From assembly GCA_963837695.1 (NCBI GenBank), contig CAWINZ010000005.1, positions 2,108,001 to 2,172,000 of the forward strand: 64,000 nucleotides of DNA, written 5' to 3'. Numbering within the stretch: the first letter of the stretch is position 1; each line of letters begins with the position of its first letter. Both the position numbers and the translations under genes were made by a program. Below, piece by piece: positions 1 through 7,468 of the stretch. The notes under the pieces are model-generated. The model searched no databases, was not told the DNA's origin, and saw only the letters and a list, made by a program, of their open reading frames with translations. The DNA is from VRUE01 sp963837695. GTDB lineage: Bacteria; Actinomycetota; Thermoleophilia; Solirubrobacterales; 70-9.

Positions 1-271
1 TGATCTCACCCGCCTCTGCACCGGCGAGCCATGCCTCCGCCGCCTGACGAAGCGTGGTCTTGGTCGGCGCCCGCAACGTGCCGCGGTCGAGCGCCCGCTT
101 CGCCTCCGCACGCCAAGACCGTGCTTCGGCCTCTCGCGGGAACCGCTTGCGAATCTTCTTGCCGTCGCGGCGCGAGTAGACGGATGCCTCCCATCCCGCT
201 TTGCAGTTGCAGCGCCCGCCCTCGCGAGCGCTGCAACCTTCCGAATGGCGCTTCGTGACGCCTTCGGCCAT
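1..271 (-). CDS. int: Tyrosine recombinase (phage-type integrase), N-terminal part, runs off left edge
   Basis: About 90 codons are visible, starting at the ATG at 269-271 (minus strand) and open to the window edge. The translation begins MAEGVTKRHSEGC, continues with GWEASVYSRRDGKKIRKRFP and reaches a KTTLRQAAEAWLAGAEAG segment. This is the usual layout of actinobacterial integrases: an AP2-like arm-binding strand region, then the start of the SAM-like core-binding domain. The catalytic domain lies outside the window. The stop codon of the upstream XRE gene overlaps this ATG (TGATG), so the two are probably translationally coupled. It would excise and integrate the element that ends near tRNA-Cys at 5.5 kb. 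The family call is fairly sure; the element type is inferred. Confidence 0.75.
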   Translation of the reverse strand, partial: MAEGVTKRHSEGCSAREGGRCNCKAGWEASVYSRRDGKKIRKRFPREAEARSWRAEAKRALDRGTLRAPTKTTLRQAAEAWLAGAEAGEI

Positions 272-558
272 CAGGAACCGTCCTGCTCGGGAACAGACAG
301 CGAGAACGAGCCGCGCTGCACGCTGCCGGGACGCCACTCAAGCCCGCCCAGGAGCGGGCACTCGAACCTGACCCCGAGCGCGCCCGCGAGTTTGACCACG
401 GTGTCAATGCGCGGCGTTCGTTCGCCACGCTCAAGCAGCCCGATCTCAGTGCGGTGCAGCCCAGAGCGAAACCCGACCTCTTCCTGGCTGAGTCCGGTTG
501 CGCTGCGGACGCGGCGCAGATTCTCGCCGAAACGCCGAGCGACGCTTGTCTCGCCCAT
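271..558 (-). CDS. XRE-family helix-turn-helix regulator
   Basis: A 95-residue protein starting at MGETSVARRFGENLRRVRS. A Cro/CI-type HTH spans about residues 8-65 (LRRVRSATGLSQEEVGFRSG, then EIGLLERGERTPRIDTVVKLAGAL). A short tail follows. The open frame continues far upstream, but the start at 558 leaves a 2-nt gap to the preceding gene, and homology begins there. It sits between a small hypothetical gene and int, where a repressor of excision or transfer is expected. The regulatory role is inferred from position. Confidence 0.8.
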   Translation of the reverse strand: MGETSVARRFGENLRRVRSATGLSQEEVGFRSGLHRTEIGLLERGERTPRIDTVVKLAGALGVRFECPLLGGLEWRPGSVQRGSFSLSVPEQDGS

Positions 559-560
559 TA

Positions 561-851
561 CTACGCGGCCAGGCGCTGGTAATAGAGCGCGGCCCGCGTT
601 GGCAGGACGAAACCGCCGCAGCAGTGCAGCAGCCCCGCGCCGACCAGATCGCGGATCGCCCGCTCGACCGCGTCCTCGCGGTCGAAGCCCGTCTTCCCCG
701 CGTTCATCACGCGGGAGACCTCCGGGATCGTGAACTGGTCCGGGTGCTCGTCCAGCAGATAGCCGAGGACGGCCCACTCGACCTTGCTGTCCTCGCTGGT
801 GGGGGTGGAGGGATCGGGCAAGCCGCGATCCGTAGGGTTGTCGCAGGACAT
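561..851 (-). CDS. Hypothetical winged-helix-like protein of the integration module
   Basis: 96 residues. The N-terminal 20 residues are polar and probably disordered. The rest (VEWAVLGYLLDEHPDQFTIP, then VSRVMNAGKTGFDREDAVER, then an ending rich in beta strand) has the helix-helix-wing pattern of a small winged-helix domain. I recognise no named family. It is the middle gene of a tightly packed minus-strand cassette (xis, small HTH, this gene, XRE, int). A regulatory or directionality role is possible but unproven. Confidence 0.6.
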   Translation of the reverse strand: MSCDNPTDRGLPDPSTPTSEDSKVEWAVLGYLLDEHPDQFTIPEVSRVMNAGKTGFDREDAVERAIRDLVGAGLLHCCGGFVLPTRAALYYQRLAA

Positions 852-973
852 GGGGAGCTTTGCCTCCTTGTGTCTCAGGCTCCCGGTTGGCGTGCAACCG
901 CCGCCGGGAGCCGCTTTTCTTCTTGTGCGCGCTTAGCCTAGCAGGGTGTAGGGCATTGCCCCAACAGCTAGCG

Positions 974-1198
974 TTATTTCTCGCGCAGGATTTCCCGAAC
1001 CCTGGTTGGGTGCAGGTCGGTCGCCTCTCCGATATCGCGCAGCGACAGGCCCGCCTTCTGCGCTTTGGCGAAACGCTCGCGCCGTTTCTTGCGCGACTTG
1101 GCGCGGTGCTCACGAAGCTGCACCTGTTCTCGCTCGAAGTCCGCCTGCGCCCGCTGCACGTCCTTCCGTGCTTTCTTCTCGGCGGCGGAATCTGGCAT
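974..1198 (-). CDS. Small basic helix-turn-helix protein
   Basis: 74 residues. The first two thirds are a highly charged helix (RAQADFEREQVQLREHRAKS and following Lys/Arg-rich residues), probably coiled coil. The end, KAGLSLRDIGEATDLHPTRV, reads as a sigma-4 or resolvase-like HTH. It lies 27 bp downstream of the excisionase-like gene and 122 bp before the next gene of the cassette. DNA binding is likely; its target is unknown. Confidence 0.55.
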   Translation of the reverse strand: MPDSAAEKKARKDVQRAQADFEREQVQLREHRAKSRKKRRERFAKAQKAGLSLRDIGEATDLHPTRVREILREK

Positions 1199-1225
1199 TG
1201 CGGGAGCCTAGAAGCTGCGCGGTGT

Positions 1226-1438
1226 TCATGCCGTCCGTCCAAGGACCCTCTCGGCGTTCTCCACCGTCCAGCGTTCAAGCTCGACAACGGGAACGAGCCG
1301 CTTGCGCCCGCGCCGGATCAGCCGCAGCTCCGGCGCGACATTGGCGTCGAAGAAGTCCGGCCCGACGCCGATGGCCGCCGCCGCCTCGGGCGGGGTGAGG
1401 GCGATGCGCGGGACCGAGGCTGCAAGCTTCTTCGCCAT
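1226..1438 (-). CDS. xis: Excisionase-like (MerR/Xis-type HTH) DNA-binding protein
   Basis: 70 residues. The central segment LTPPEAAAAIGVGPDFFDAN followed by PELRLIRRGRKRLVPVVELE matches the short HTH_17/excisionase fold: helix-turn-helix, then a basic beta hairpin, then the VxxLERWxxEN helix. It is the first gene of the minus-strand int cassette and is transcribed divergently from the relaxase gene. Such proteins set recombination direction or copy control in actinobacterial integrative elements. The gene symbol is functional shorthand only. Confidence 0.65.
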   Translation of the reverse strand: MAKKLAASVPRIALTPPEAAAAIGVGPDFFDANVAPELRLIRRGRKRLVPVVELERWTVENAERVLGRTA

Positions 1439-1638
1439 GCCCTACACGTCCGATTTCAGAGACGAACGCCTCGCGACATTCGTCCACTTCTGCCTCTGAC
1501 TCGAACGGAGATCAAGGCCCCCGATCCCGCATCCAGCGTCCCTTCTGACCCCCTCACCGCCCTACTGCCTCACCCCTCACGCGCTATCACCTCCGGAGAT
1601 TGGCGGGGCAAAACGCCCTCTCGCTGGACAGGGAGGGC

Positions 1639-4600
1639 ATGTTGTCCATCGGCAAGCTCGGGATCGGCCAGGAGATGTACTACCTGGAGAAGGTCGCCGA
1701 AGGCGCCGAGGACTACTACGCGGGCGAGGGCGAGGTCGCGGGCCAGTGGACGGGGGACGCCTCCCACGAGCTTGCCCTTTCGGGAGAGATCGGCCCCGAC
1801 CAGCTCACGGCGATGCTGACCGGCCGCAACCCGGTAGACGGCTCGCCGCTGCTCGGCAACAGCGGCGTTCCCGGCAAAGGCTCGGTCCCTGGCTTCGACC
1901 TCACCTTCTCCGCGCCGAAGTCCGTCTCGCTCACCTGGGCGCTGGGCGGCCCCGATGCCGGGCAGGCTGTCATGGAAGCCCATCACCGCTCAGTCCAAGC
2001 CGCCCTCGACTACATGCAGCGCCAAGCGTGCTGGACCCGTCGCGGGGCCGGTGGCTCGGAGTTCGTTCACGGCAACGGCTACCTCGCCGCCGCCTTCGAC
2101 CACCGCTCCTCGCGAAACGGCGACCCCCAGCTGCACACCCACGTCTTGATCGCCAACGCGACCAAGGGCCCCGACGGGCGCTGGACTCGCCTCTACCACC
2201 CGGCGATCTACGAACACGCCAAGACCGCCAGCGCGGTCTATGAGGCGAATCTGCGCCATGAGTTGACCCGCAGCCTCGGGGTGGGCTGGCAGGAGGTCCG
2301 CCACGGGATCGCCGAGATCGCGGGCTTCGAGGACTCTCACCTGCGCGAGTTCTCCACCCGCCGCGCGGAAATTCTGGAGGCGGCGGGAGGACCCGAAGCG
2401 TCGGCCCGTGCCCGACAGGTCGCGACCCTCGCAACGCGCGGGGCGAAGGACCATTCGCTCGAGGGCGACATGCTCGAGCGCTGGCGCGAGCGAGCGGAGG
2501 AGGTCGGTCTCAGCCGCGAGGCGATCCGTGAGACCTTCGACTCCTGGCGGGCGCGGAGCGCCCGAGACAAGGAGCCGAGTGCCGCCGAGGCGATGCCGGT
2601 CGGCCGCGAGGTGACCGCGAACGCCTCGCACTTCGACCGCCGCGACGTCGTGCAGGCGGTCGCCGGTATGCGGCGCGCCGGAATGGCGGCGGCCGACGTG
2701 GAGCGGGTCGCCGAAGAATTCCTCGCCTCCGAGAAGGTGCTGCGGATCGCCACCGCCCCCAAGGGCGATCGGTTCACGACCACCCGCGTCTGGGAGATGG
2801 AGCAGGACGCTCTCGACACCGCGCAGCGGATGCGCAGCGAGGGGACGCGGGCAGCCGGTGCGTTGGTCGCCGAGCGAGCGCTCTGCGCACACCCGACGCT
2901 GAAGGCCGACCAGCGCGAGATGGTCCGTCGCCTGCTTGTCGATCCCGAGGGGGTGAGCATCGTGATCGGCGAGGCGGGGACCGGCAAGAGCTACGCGATC
3001 CTCGCCGCCGCACGAGGTTGGTCGGAAGCCGGGATGGAGCTGCGCGCCTGTGCGCCGACCTGGCGAGCGGCGAACGTGTTACGGGCCGAGGGCCTGGGCG
3101 CGACCAGCGTTTCGAGCCTCCTGGCCGAGCTTGAGCGCGCAGAGGCGGCCGGGGAGCGGGCGCTCGCCTTCCGCTCGGTCCTGCTCGTCGACGAGGCGGG
3201 GATGGTCGACTCCACCGACCTCTCCCGGCTCATCCATCACGCCGAGGCGGCCGAGGCGAAGCTCGTTCTGGTCGGCGACCCCGAGCAGCTCGGTGAGATC
3301 GGCCCCGGTGGCCTCTTCCGGGCGCTGGGCGAGCGCGCCGAGCCGATTCGTCTGGACGAGGTGATCCGCCATGAGTCCGAGGTCGAGCGCGAAGGGGCGC
3401 GGCTGATCCGCGAGGGCGAGGGAGCCGAGGCGCTCGACCTCTACCGCTCCCGAGAGCGGGTCGTGGTGGCGCCGGACGCCGAGGCCCGCCGCGAGGCGAT
3501 GGTCGCCGAGTGGCAAAAGTCCTTCGCGGCCGGAGATGACGCGGTGATGGTCGCCAAGCAGAACACCGAGGTCGAGCGGCTGAACGCGATGGCGCGGGCG
3601 CTCCGCCGCGAGGCCGGGCAGCTCGGCGAGCGTGAGATCGAGGTCGGCGAAGCGCGCTTCGCCGCCGGCGATCAGGTCATCACCCGCGTCAACGACCGCG
3701 ACGCCGTCATCTACAACCGCGAGCGCTGGCAGGTGGCCGAGGCCGATCCCGACGAGCGCCGGGTCGTCTTGGAGGGCATCGATCAGGCTCGCACGGTCGA
3801 GGTCGGCGCCGACTACCTGGCGAAGACCAACCCGCACTCCGAGGCCCCGGCGCTGCAGCACGCCTACGCCGTGACGACCTACTCGGCGCAAGGCACGACC
3901 GTTGACCGCGCCTTCGTCGTCGCCGATCCCTCGATGGACAAGCAGGAGCTCTACGTGGCGACCTCGCGCTCGCGCGGGGAGACGACGATCTACGCGACGC
4001 CGGAGATTCAGGCCGCGCGAGAGGAGATCGCGCCCGACGATCCCTACCTGCGCCAAGGCATCCCCCACATCGCCGAAGCATCCGAACGAGACCGCGCCCA
4101 GCGGGCGGCTCACGACGAGGCCCGGCGAGGAGAGCTGCGTGAGCTGCCAACCGAGGAGCTGGTGGCGAGGCGCAGCGAGCTTGCGGGCGCGGCCAGCGTA
4201 GAGAGCGACAATCAAAAGCAGCGCAAGGGAGCGGAAGCATCGATCGAGCGCCAAGAGCAGAACCTCGACCACGCGGTCGGGCAACGAGAAGCGGCTGAAG
4301 CCGCGCCCCGCAAGGTGCGACGCGAGGCCCTTCCCGAGGCGGAAGCCCGCGAGGTCCACATCCGCAAAAGGGCCGAGGAGCTACGCGCCGAGCTGCGCGA
4401 GCTGCCGTCCGTCCGCCACGAGGCCCGCGTCGAGCTGTCCAACGCCGACATCGTTCTCGCCGAGCGCCGCCATGCCGCGATCACTGCCGCCAAGCTCTCC
4501 CCGCCCGGCTACATCACCCGAGAGCTGGGTGAGCGCCCGAGCGATCCCGAGAGGCGTAAGTCATGGGACAAGGGCGTATCGGAGATCGAGCGCTACCGCC

Positions 4601-4776
4601 AGGAGCACGGAATCAAGGGCCCAGAGCACGCCCTTGGCCGCGAGCGTGGACACGAGCACGATTGGAACCGCGAGCACGCCCGCCAACGCCTACAGCAACG
4701 CCAGGCAGAGCTGCAACGCACCCAGGGGCGAGACATCGGTCGCGAGGCCGGGCACTCGATGGAGATTGGCCTCTGA
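1639..4776 (+). CDS. MobF-type conjugative relaxase-helicase (TrwC/TraI family)
   Basis: About 1045 residues from the ATG at 1639 (MLSIGKLGIGQEMYYLEKVA); a start at 1600 is open but lacks homology. The N-terminal TrwC relaxase domain (to about residue 290) has the paired Tyr near residue 14 and the metal-binding His set (AFDHRSSRNGDPQLHTHVLI). A RecD2-like SF1B helicase follows: Walker A IGEAGTGKSYAI, Walker B LLVDEAGMVD, motif III LVGDPEQLGEIG, and motif VI AVTTYSAQGTTVD. The last 240 residues are coiled coil, ending with the PPGYITRELGERP-type tail seen in actinobacterial relatives. It would nick oriT and unwind the transferred strand. No type IV secretion genes are in view, so the element may be mobilizable only, or the rest may lie to the left. 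Confidence 0.93.
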   Translation: MLSIGKLGIGQEMYYLEKVAEGAEDYYAGEGEVAGQWTGDASHELALSGEIGPDQLTAMLTGRNPVDGSPLLGNSGVPGKGSVPGFDLTFSAPKSVSLTWALGGPDAGQAVMEAHHRSVQAALDYMQRQACWTRRGAGGSEFVHGNGYLAAAFDHRSSRNGDPQLHTHVLIANATKGPDGRWTRLYHPAIYEHAKTASAVYEANLRHELTRSLGVGWQEVRHGIAEIAGFEDSHLREFSTRRAEILEAAGGPEASARARQVATLATRGAKDHSLEGDMLERWRERAEEVGLSREAIRETFDSWRARSARDKEPSAAEAMPVGREVTANASHFDRRDVVQAVAGMRRAGMAAADVERVAEEFLASEKVLRIATAPKGDRFTTTRVWEMEQDALDTAQRMRSEGTRAAGALVAERALCAHPTLKADQREMVRRLLVDPEGVSIVIGEAGTGKSYAILAAARGWSEAGMELRACAPTWRAANVLRAEGLGATSVSSLLAELERAEAAGERALAFRSVLLVDEAGMVDSTDLSRLIHHAEAAEAKLVLVGDPEQLGEIGPGGLFRALGERAEPIRLDEVIRHESEVEREGARLIREGEGAEALDLYRSRERVVVAPDAEARREAMVAEWQKSFAAGDDAVMVAKQNTEVERLNAMARALRREAGQLGEREIEVGEARFAAGDQVITRVNDRDAVIYNRERWQVAEADPDERRVVLEGIDQARTVEVGADYLAKTNPHSEAPALQHAYAVTTYSAQGTTVDRAFVVADPSMDKQELYVATSRSRGETTIYATPEIQAAREEIAPDDPYLRQGIPHIAEASERDRAQRAAHDEARRGELRELPTEELVARRSELAGAASVESDNQKQRKGAEASIERQEQNLDHAVGQREAAEAAPRKVRREALPEAEAREVHIRKRAEELRAELRELPSVRHEARVELSNADIVLAERRHAAITAAKLSPPGYITRELGERPSDPERRKSWDKGVSEIERYRQEHGIKGPEHALGRERGHEHDWNREHARQRLQQRQAELQRTQGRDIGREAGHSMEIGL

Positions 4777-4808
4777 CCCGACCAACCGGCGATTGTGGCG
4801 CAGCGAGT

Positions 4809-4860
4809 GCGGAGGTCAACCCCCTGCGGGGGCCGGGCGCTGCGCGCCCTTGACATCCGC
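4809..4860. other. Three-way-junction-like inverted repeat cluster after the relaxase gene
   Basis: An outer stem pairs GCGGAGGTCAA (4809-4819) with TTGACATCCGC (4850-4860), with one mismatch. It encloses two hairpins: CCCCC-TGC-GGGGG (4820-4832) and GGGCGC-TGC-GCGCCC (4835-4849). It lies 33 bp past the relaxase stop and 44 bp from the end of hicB, between convergent genes. It could be a bidirectional terminator or part of oriT; there is no clear U-tract. Confidence 0.5.
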
Positions 4861-4903
4861 CCTCGCGGCGCGGTTCGGCGGGTAGGTCGGCGGGGCGAGC
4901 GAA

Positions 4904-5119
4904 CTACGCGGCCGTCAGCGGGCGATCCGTCAGCGTCGCGGTCGCTACATGCAGCGGGCCGCCCTGCTCGCCCTCGTCGGCGAGGTAGAGCGCGACGCCC
5001 TCTTGCAGGGACTCGAAAAGCTCGTCCAAGGTGTCACCGGAGGCAAAGCAGCCGGGCAGCTCAGGCACATCGGCCCAGTAGCTGCCTTCCTCGATATGGA
5101 TGCGGGCGGTCAACTCCAT
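4904..5119 (-). CDS. hicB: HicB-family antitoxin
   Basis: 71 residues with the HicB partial RNase-H-like fold: MELTARIHIEEGSYWADVPE, then LPGCFASGDTLDELFESLQE, then VALYLADEG. This is the standard pattern of a degenerate-nuclease antitoxin. It has no C-terminal HTH or RHH domain, so it belongs to the short class. It lies 13 bp downstream of hicA on the same strand, the usual hicA-hicB order. It should neutralise HicA. As cargo near the element end it probably stabilises the element, which is inferred. Confidence 0.85.
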   Translation of the reverse strand: MELTARIHIEEGSYWADVPELPGCFASGDTLDELFESLQEGVALYLADEGEQGGPLHVATATLTDRPLTAA

Positions 5120-5132
5120 AGCTGAATCTCCC

Positions 5133-5327
5133 TCATTGTAGCCCCGCCTGTTTGAGAATCGCGCTGGTAAGGCCGGGCTGGTAGTCGCGGCCCTTGTGCT
5201 GCGGAAGCGTGATCGGGCGATGACCCTCCTTGGTCATCTTGACCTGGTGCTTCCCGCCGCGAGCCTGCGTCCAGCCGTTTTCCTTCAACAGCTTGATCGC
5301 CTTCTTCTGATTGAGCGTGCCCTTCAT
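5133..5327 (-). CDS. hicA: HicA-family mRNA interferase toxin
   Basis: 64 residues from the ATG at 5327 (MKGTLNQKKAIKLLKENGWT); the frame is open to 5375, but the typical family length of about 60 favours the shorter form. It shows the dsRBD-like HicA fold with the catalytic-type His in GGKHQVKM and the conserved IT(L)PQHKGRDYQPG segment. HicA proteins cleave mRNA in a ribosome-independent way and are blocked by HicB, encoded just downstream. Confidence 0.85.
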   Translation of the reverse strand: MKGTLNQKKAIKLLKENGWTQARGGKHQVKMTKEGHRPITLPQHKGRDYQPGLTSAILKQAGLQ

Positions 5328-5375
5328 CGGCCGGGTGACGGTAGCCTCAGCGGCGGCGGAAACGTTCCACCGCAT

Positions 5376-5541
5376 CGGCTCTCATGCGCCACCGGCGGCG
5401 CCAGCCGTGCCCTCGGGTGCCAATCGGGTGCCAGTCGCACCGGTTCGCAACCGGTTTCAACCGGAATCAATCGGACAGAGGTGCAGCCGGAAAGACCACG
5501 CAAACCGCTCTGACAAGCCATAAACCGCCTGCCAGAGCCAG
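5376..5541. repeat. Gene-free stretch with short direct repeats beside tRNA-Cys
   Basis: No convincing gene. It has a tandem repeat of TCGGGTGCCA (around 5412-5435) and several CCGGTT/CAACCGG motifs (5438-5470), immediately beside the 3' end of tRNA-Cys. Such repeats fit integrase arm-type sites at the attachment end of the element. The partner att copy would be outside the window, so this is an inference. Confidence 0.4.
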
Positions 5542-5612
5542 AGGCGCCTACCGGAATCGAACCGGTGTAAACGGCTTTGCAGGCCGCTGCGTAGCCACTC
5601 CGCCAAGGCGCC
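5542..5612 (-). tRNA. tRNA-Cys (GCA)
   Basis: A complete cloverleaf on the minus strand. The 7-bp acceptor pairs GGCGCCT with AGGCGCC. The anticodon stem-loop is CGGC-CTGCAAA-GCCG with GCA in the loop, and the T-arm is ACCGG-TTCGATT-CCGGT. The discriminator base is U, as expected for Cys. CCA is not encoded. The mobile element (int to hicA) lies directly on its 3' side, the usual geometry for integration into a tRNA 3' end. Confidence 0.93.
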
Positions 5613-5689
5613 GAGGGGCTGAAGCGTAGCCGGATCAGCTCCTGGGGAGTCGCTTGTGTAGCGCGGCGCTGGCGAGGGTAGACGCAGCG

Positions 5690-5921
5690 GATGAAATCGA
5701 TCAAATCCACACTCGCCCGCAAGGCGATCAAGTCCACCGCCAAGCACACCGCGCACGGAACGGGATCGAAGCTGCGCCGCGATCCACTGCGCGGCGCAAC
5801 CCCTGCTCGCGATCGGCTGCACGATCGGCCTCTTGGCCGGGCCGCTCTCCCGCCGCGTCACGGGTAACGGCGCGCCGTCCCTTGGGCCGCAAGGGCAAAG
5901 CTGACCCGACGATGGCCCGGC
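5690..5921 (+). pseudogene. Frameshifted small DUF883/YqjD-like membrane-anchor gene
   Basis: The ATG at 5690 opens MKSIKSTLARKAIKSTAKHT followed by SKLRRDPLRGA, then runs out of sense. Removing one C from a CCCC run (about 5788) restores LLAIGCTIGLLAGPLSRRVT and a stop near 5921. The rebuilt protein (about 76 residues) has a basic N-terminus followed by one glycine-rich transmembrane helix ending in RR, like ElaB/YqjD/DUF883 proteins. Either the gene is broken or the read has a homopolymer error. Confidence 0.45.
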
Positions 5922-6088
5922 AGACCCATCGGAGCGGTTTTGCGCGACGGCGGACGCGGGTAGTGGCTGGGCAATCCGAAAGACCGGATTCCAGCGGCTT
6001 TTACCGCCTGCGGTTCCCGCTCGGGTGAGAAGACCAACCGTCGCTTTGGCGATGGCGAGGCGTCCGGAAGCACGAGAAAGGAGAAATC

Positions 6089-6670
6089 GTGTCCCAGATA
6101 TTGAGTGAGAAGAAGATCGCCTTCCTCACGGCCAACGAGGGCGTCGAGCAAGTCGAGCTGACCGAGCCGATGCAGGCGGTGCGCGAGGCCGGCGGCAAGG
6201 CTCAGCTTCTGGCGCCGGAGAGCGGCGAGGTGCAGGCCTTCAACCATCTCGACAAGGGCGACGTATTCGATGCCGCCGCCGTCGGCAAGGCCGACCCGAC
6301 CGAGTACGACGGGCTGGTGCTGCCGGGTGGGGTTGCCAACCCCGACCAGCTGCGGACCGATGCCTCGGCGCTCGAGTTCATTCGCGCCTTCTTTGAGGCG
6401 GGCAAGCCGGTTGGGGTGATCTGCCACGGGCCGTGGAGCCTGATCGAGGCCGGAGTGGTCGACGGTCGCACGCTCACCTCATGGCCGAGCCTGCAGACCG
6501 ATCTGCGCAACGCAGGCGCGACCTGGGTCGACGAGGAAGTGCACGTCGACGAGGGCTTGGTCAGCAGTCGCAAACCCGACGACCTCGAGGCGTTCAACGC
6601 CAAGATCGTCGAGGAGTTCTGCGAGGGCGTCCATGAGGGGCAGCGAGAGCGAACCGCCCAGGCCACTTGA
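6089..6670 (+). CDS. DJ-1/PfpI-family protein (YhbO-like deglycase or protease)
   Basis: 193 residues, GTG start preceded by a strong AAAGGAG site. The fold is type-1 glutamine-amidotransferase-like: KIAFLTANEGVEQVELTEPM at the N-terminus, the LVLPGGVANPDQL strand-turn, and the nucleophile elbow VICHGPWSLIEAG with the catalytic Cys-His pair. The family covers PfpI/YhbO stress proteins reported as proteases or glyoxalase III/deglycases; the exact activity cannot be read from sequence. It heads a run of small plus-strand genes with good ribosome binding sites. Confidence 0.88.
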   Translation: MSQILSEKKIAFLTANEGVEQVELTEPMQAVREAGGKAQLLAPESGEVQAFNHLDKGDVFDAAAVGKADPTEYDGLVLPGGVANPDQLRTDASALEFIRAFFEAGKPVGVICHGPWSLIEAGVVDGRTLTSWPSLQTDLRNAGATWVDEEVHVDEGLVSSRKPDDLEAFNAKIVEEFCEGVHEGQRERTAQAT

Positions 6671-6728
6671 CCCTGCGTTCGCGCCGACAACTTGAGAAGC
6701 CGTGCAACCCAGGAGGAAGGAAGCGACG

Positions 6729-6989
6729 ATGGCCAAAGATCATGGACCGACCGTCAAGGACGATGGCCTCTACGAAAAGATGCGCGAAGAAGGTGAGAGC
6801 AAGGAAAAGGCGGCGCGCATCGCCAACGCCCGGGCCGGAGGAGAAGAACCAGGCCGCAAGGGCGGCGAAGGCGAGAGCTACGAGGACCGTACGGTCGAGG
6901 AACTGCGGGAACGCGCGGCTGAGATCGGGGTCGAGGGCCGCTCGGAGATGGACAAGGACGAGCTGATCGGCGCCCTTCGCAGCCACTGA
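6729..6989 (+). CDS. Small charged protein with Rho-N/SAP-like C-terminus
   Basis: 86 residues from the ATG at 6729, which has an AGGAGG site 12-17 bp upstream. The N-terminal half (VKDDGLYEKMREEGESKEKA, then ARIANA) resembles the DUF7218 stress-type motif. The C-terminal half (YEDRTVEELRERAAEIGVEG, then MDKDELIGALRSH) is a Rho N-terminal/SAP-type helical repeat that often binds nucleic acid. It is found in many soil actinobacteria. Function unknown. Confidence 0.75.
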   Translation: MAKDHGPTVKDDGLYEKMREEGESKEKAARIANARAGGEEPGRKGGEGESYEDRTVEELRERAAEIGVEGRSEMDKDELIGALRSH

Positions 6990-7073
6990 GTCGTAGCTCC
7001 GCCGATCGCGGGCCACAAGCCAGGGGAACCGACTATGGTCGTACCCCACGACAAATCGAGGAGGGTGCCGATC

Positions 7074-7361
7074 ATGTACGTGCGTGCCGTCAGGTTCACC
7101 GACGTATCTGCCGAGCGGATGCAGGAGCTTCTTGCTCGCATCGAGGAGTCCGATGGACCACCCCCCGGTGTGCCCGCCACGGGACTCAAGGTCTTGTCCG
7201 ATGGCGACCAGGAGACCGCGCTGGTCCTTCAGTACTTCGAGAGCGCCGAGGACATGGAGGCGGGAGCCAAAGTGTTCAGCGCGATGGATTCGTCGGAGAC
7301 GCCCGGCACGCGCGCATCGGTGGACATGTGCGAGGTGAAGTTCGAGCAAACGCTCACCTGA
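7074..7361 (+). CDS. Small protein, probable dimeric alpha-beta barrel
   Basis: 95 residues starting MYVRAVRFTDVSAERMQELL, with GAGGAGG upstream. The alternation of strands and amphipathic helices (DQETALVLQYFESAEDMEAG, then GTRASVDMCEVKF) resembles the ABM/EthD-like ferredoxin fold of small monooxygenase-type or sensor proteins. No catalytic residue can be assigned. It may be co-transcribed with the two genes upstream. Confidence 0.65.
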   Translation: MYVRAVRFTDVSAERMQELLARIEESDGPPPGVPATGLKVLSDGDQETALVLQYFESAEDMEAGAKVFSAMDSSETPGTRASVDMCEVKFEQTLT

Positions 7362-7442
7362 TTGCGCGTGCCGTTCTCCGTCGCGGTGCTGAAGCTCCAG
7401 ACCCGAGCAGAAAGGTCGCCCAAGCTGGACTGACCTCTGACC

Positions 7443-7466
7443 GCGGGCGACCCTATTGTTGCCCGC
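7443..7466. promoter_or_regulatory. Hairpin in front of the helicase start
   Basis: GCGGGC (7443-7448) pairs with GCCCGC (7461-7466) around an AT-containing 12-nt loop, ending 2 bp before the proposed TTG start. It could be an operator or could sequester the ribosome start region. Confidence 0.3.
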
Positions 7467-7468
7467 CC

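Noticed and set aside
271..1287. A 338-residue minus-strand protein from 1287
   Set aside because: Only its last 95 residues (the XRE domain) are protein-like; the rest overlaps two better genes in another frame.
3079..4359. A 426-residue minus-strand open frame opposite the relaxase gene
   Set aside because: It is the antisense shadow of the helicase domain, lacks any motif, and reflects high GC at third codon positions. Similar shadows opposite ffh, ftsY, smc, ilvD and priA were also dropped.
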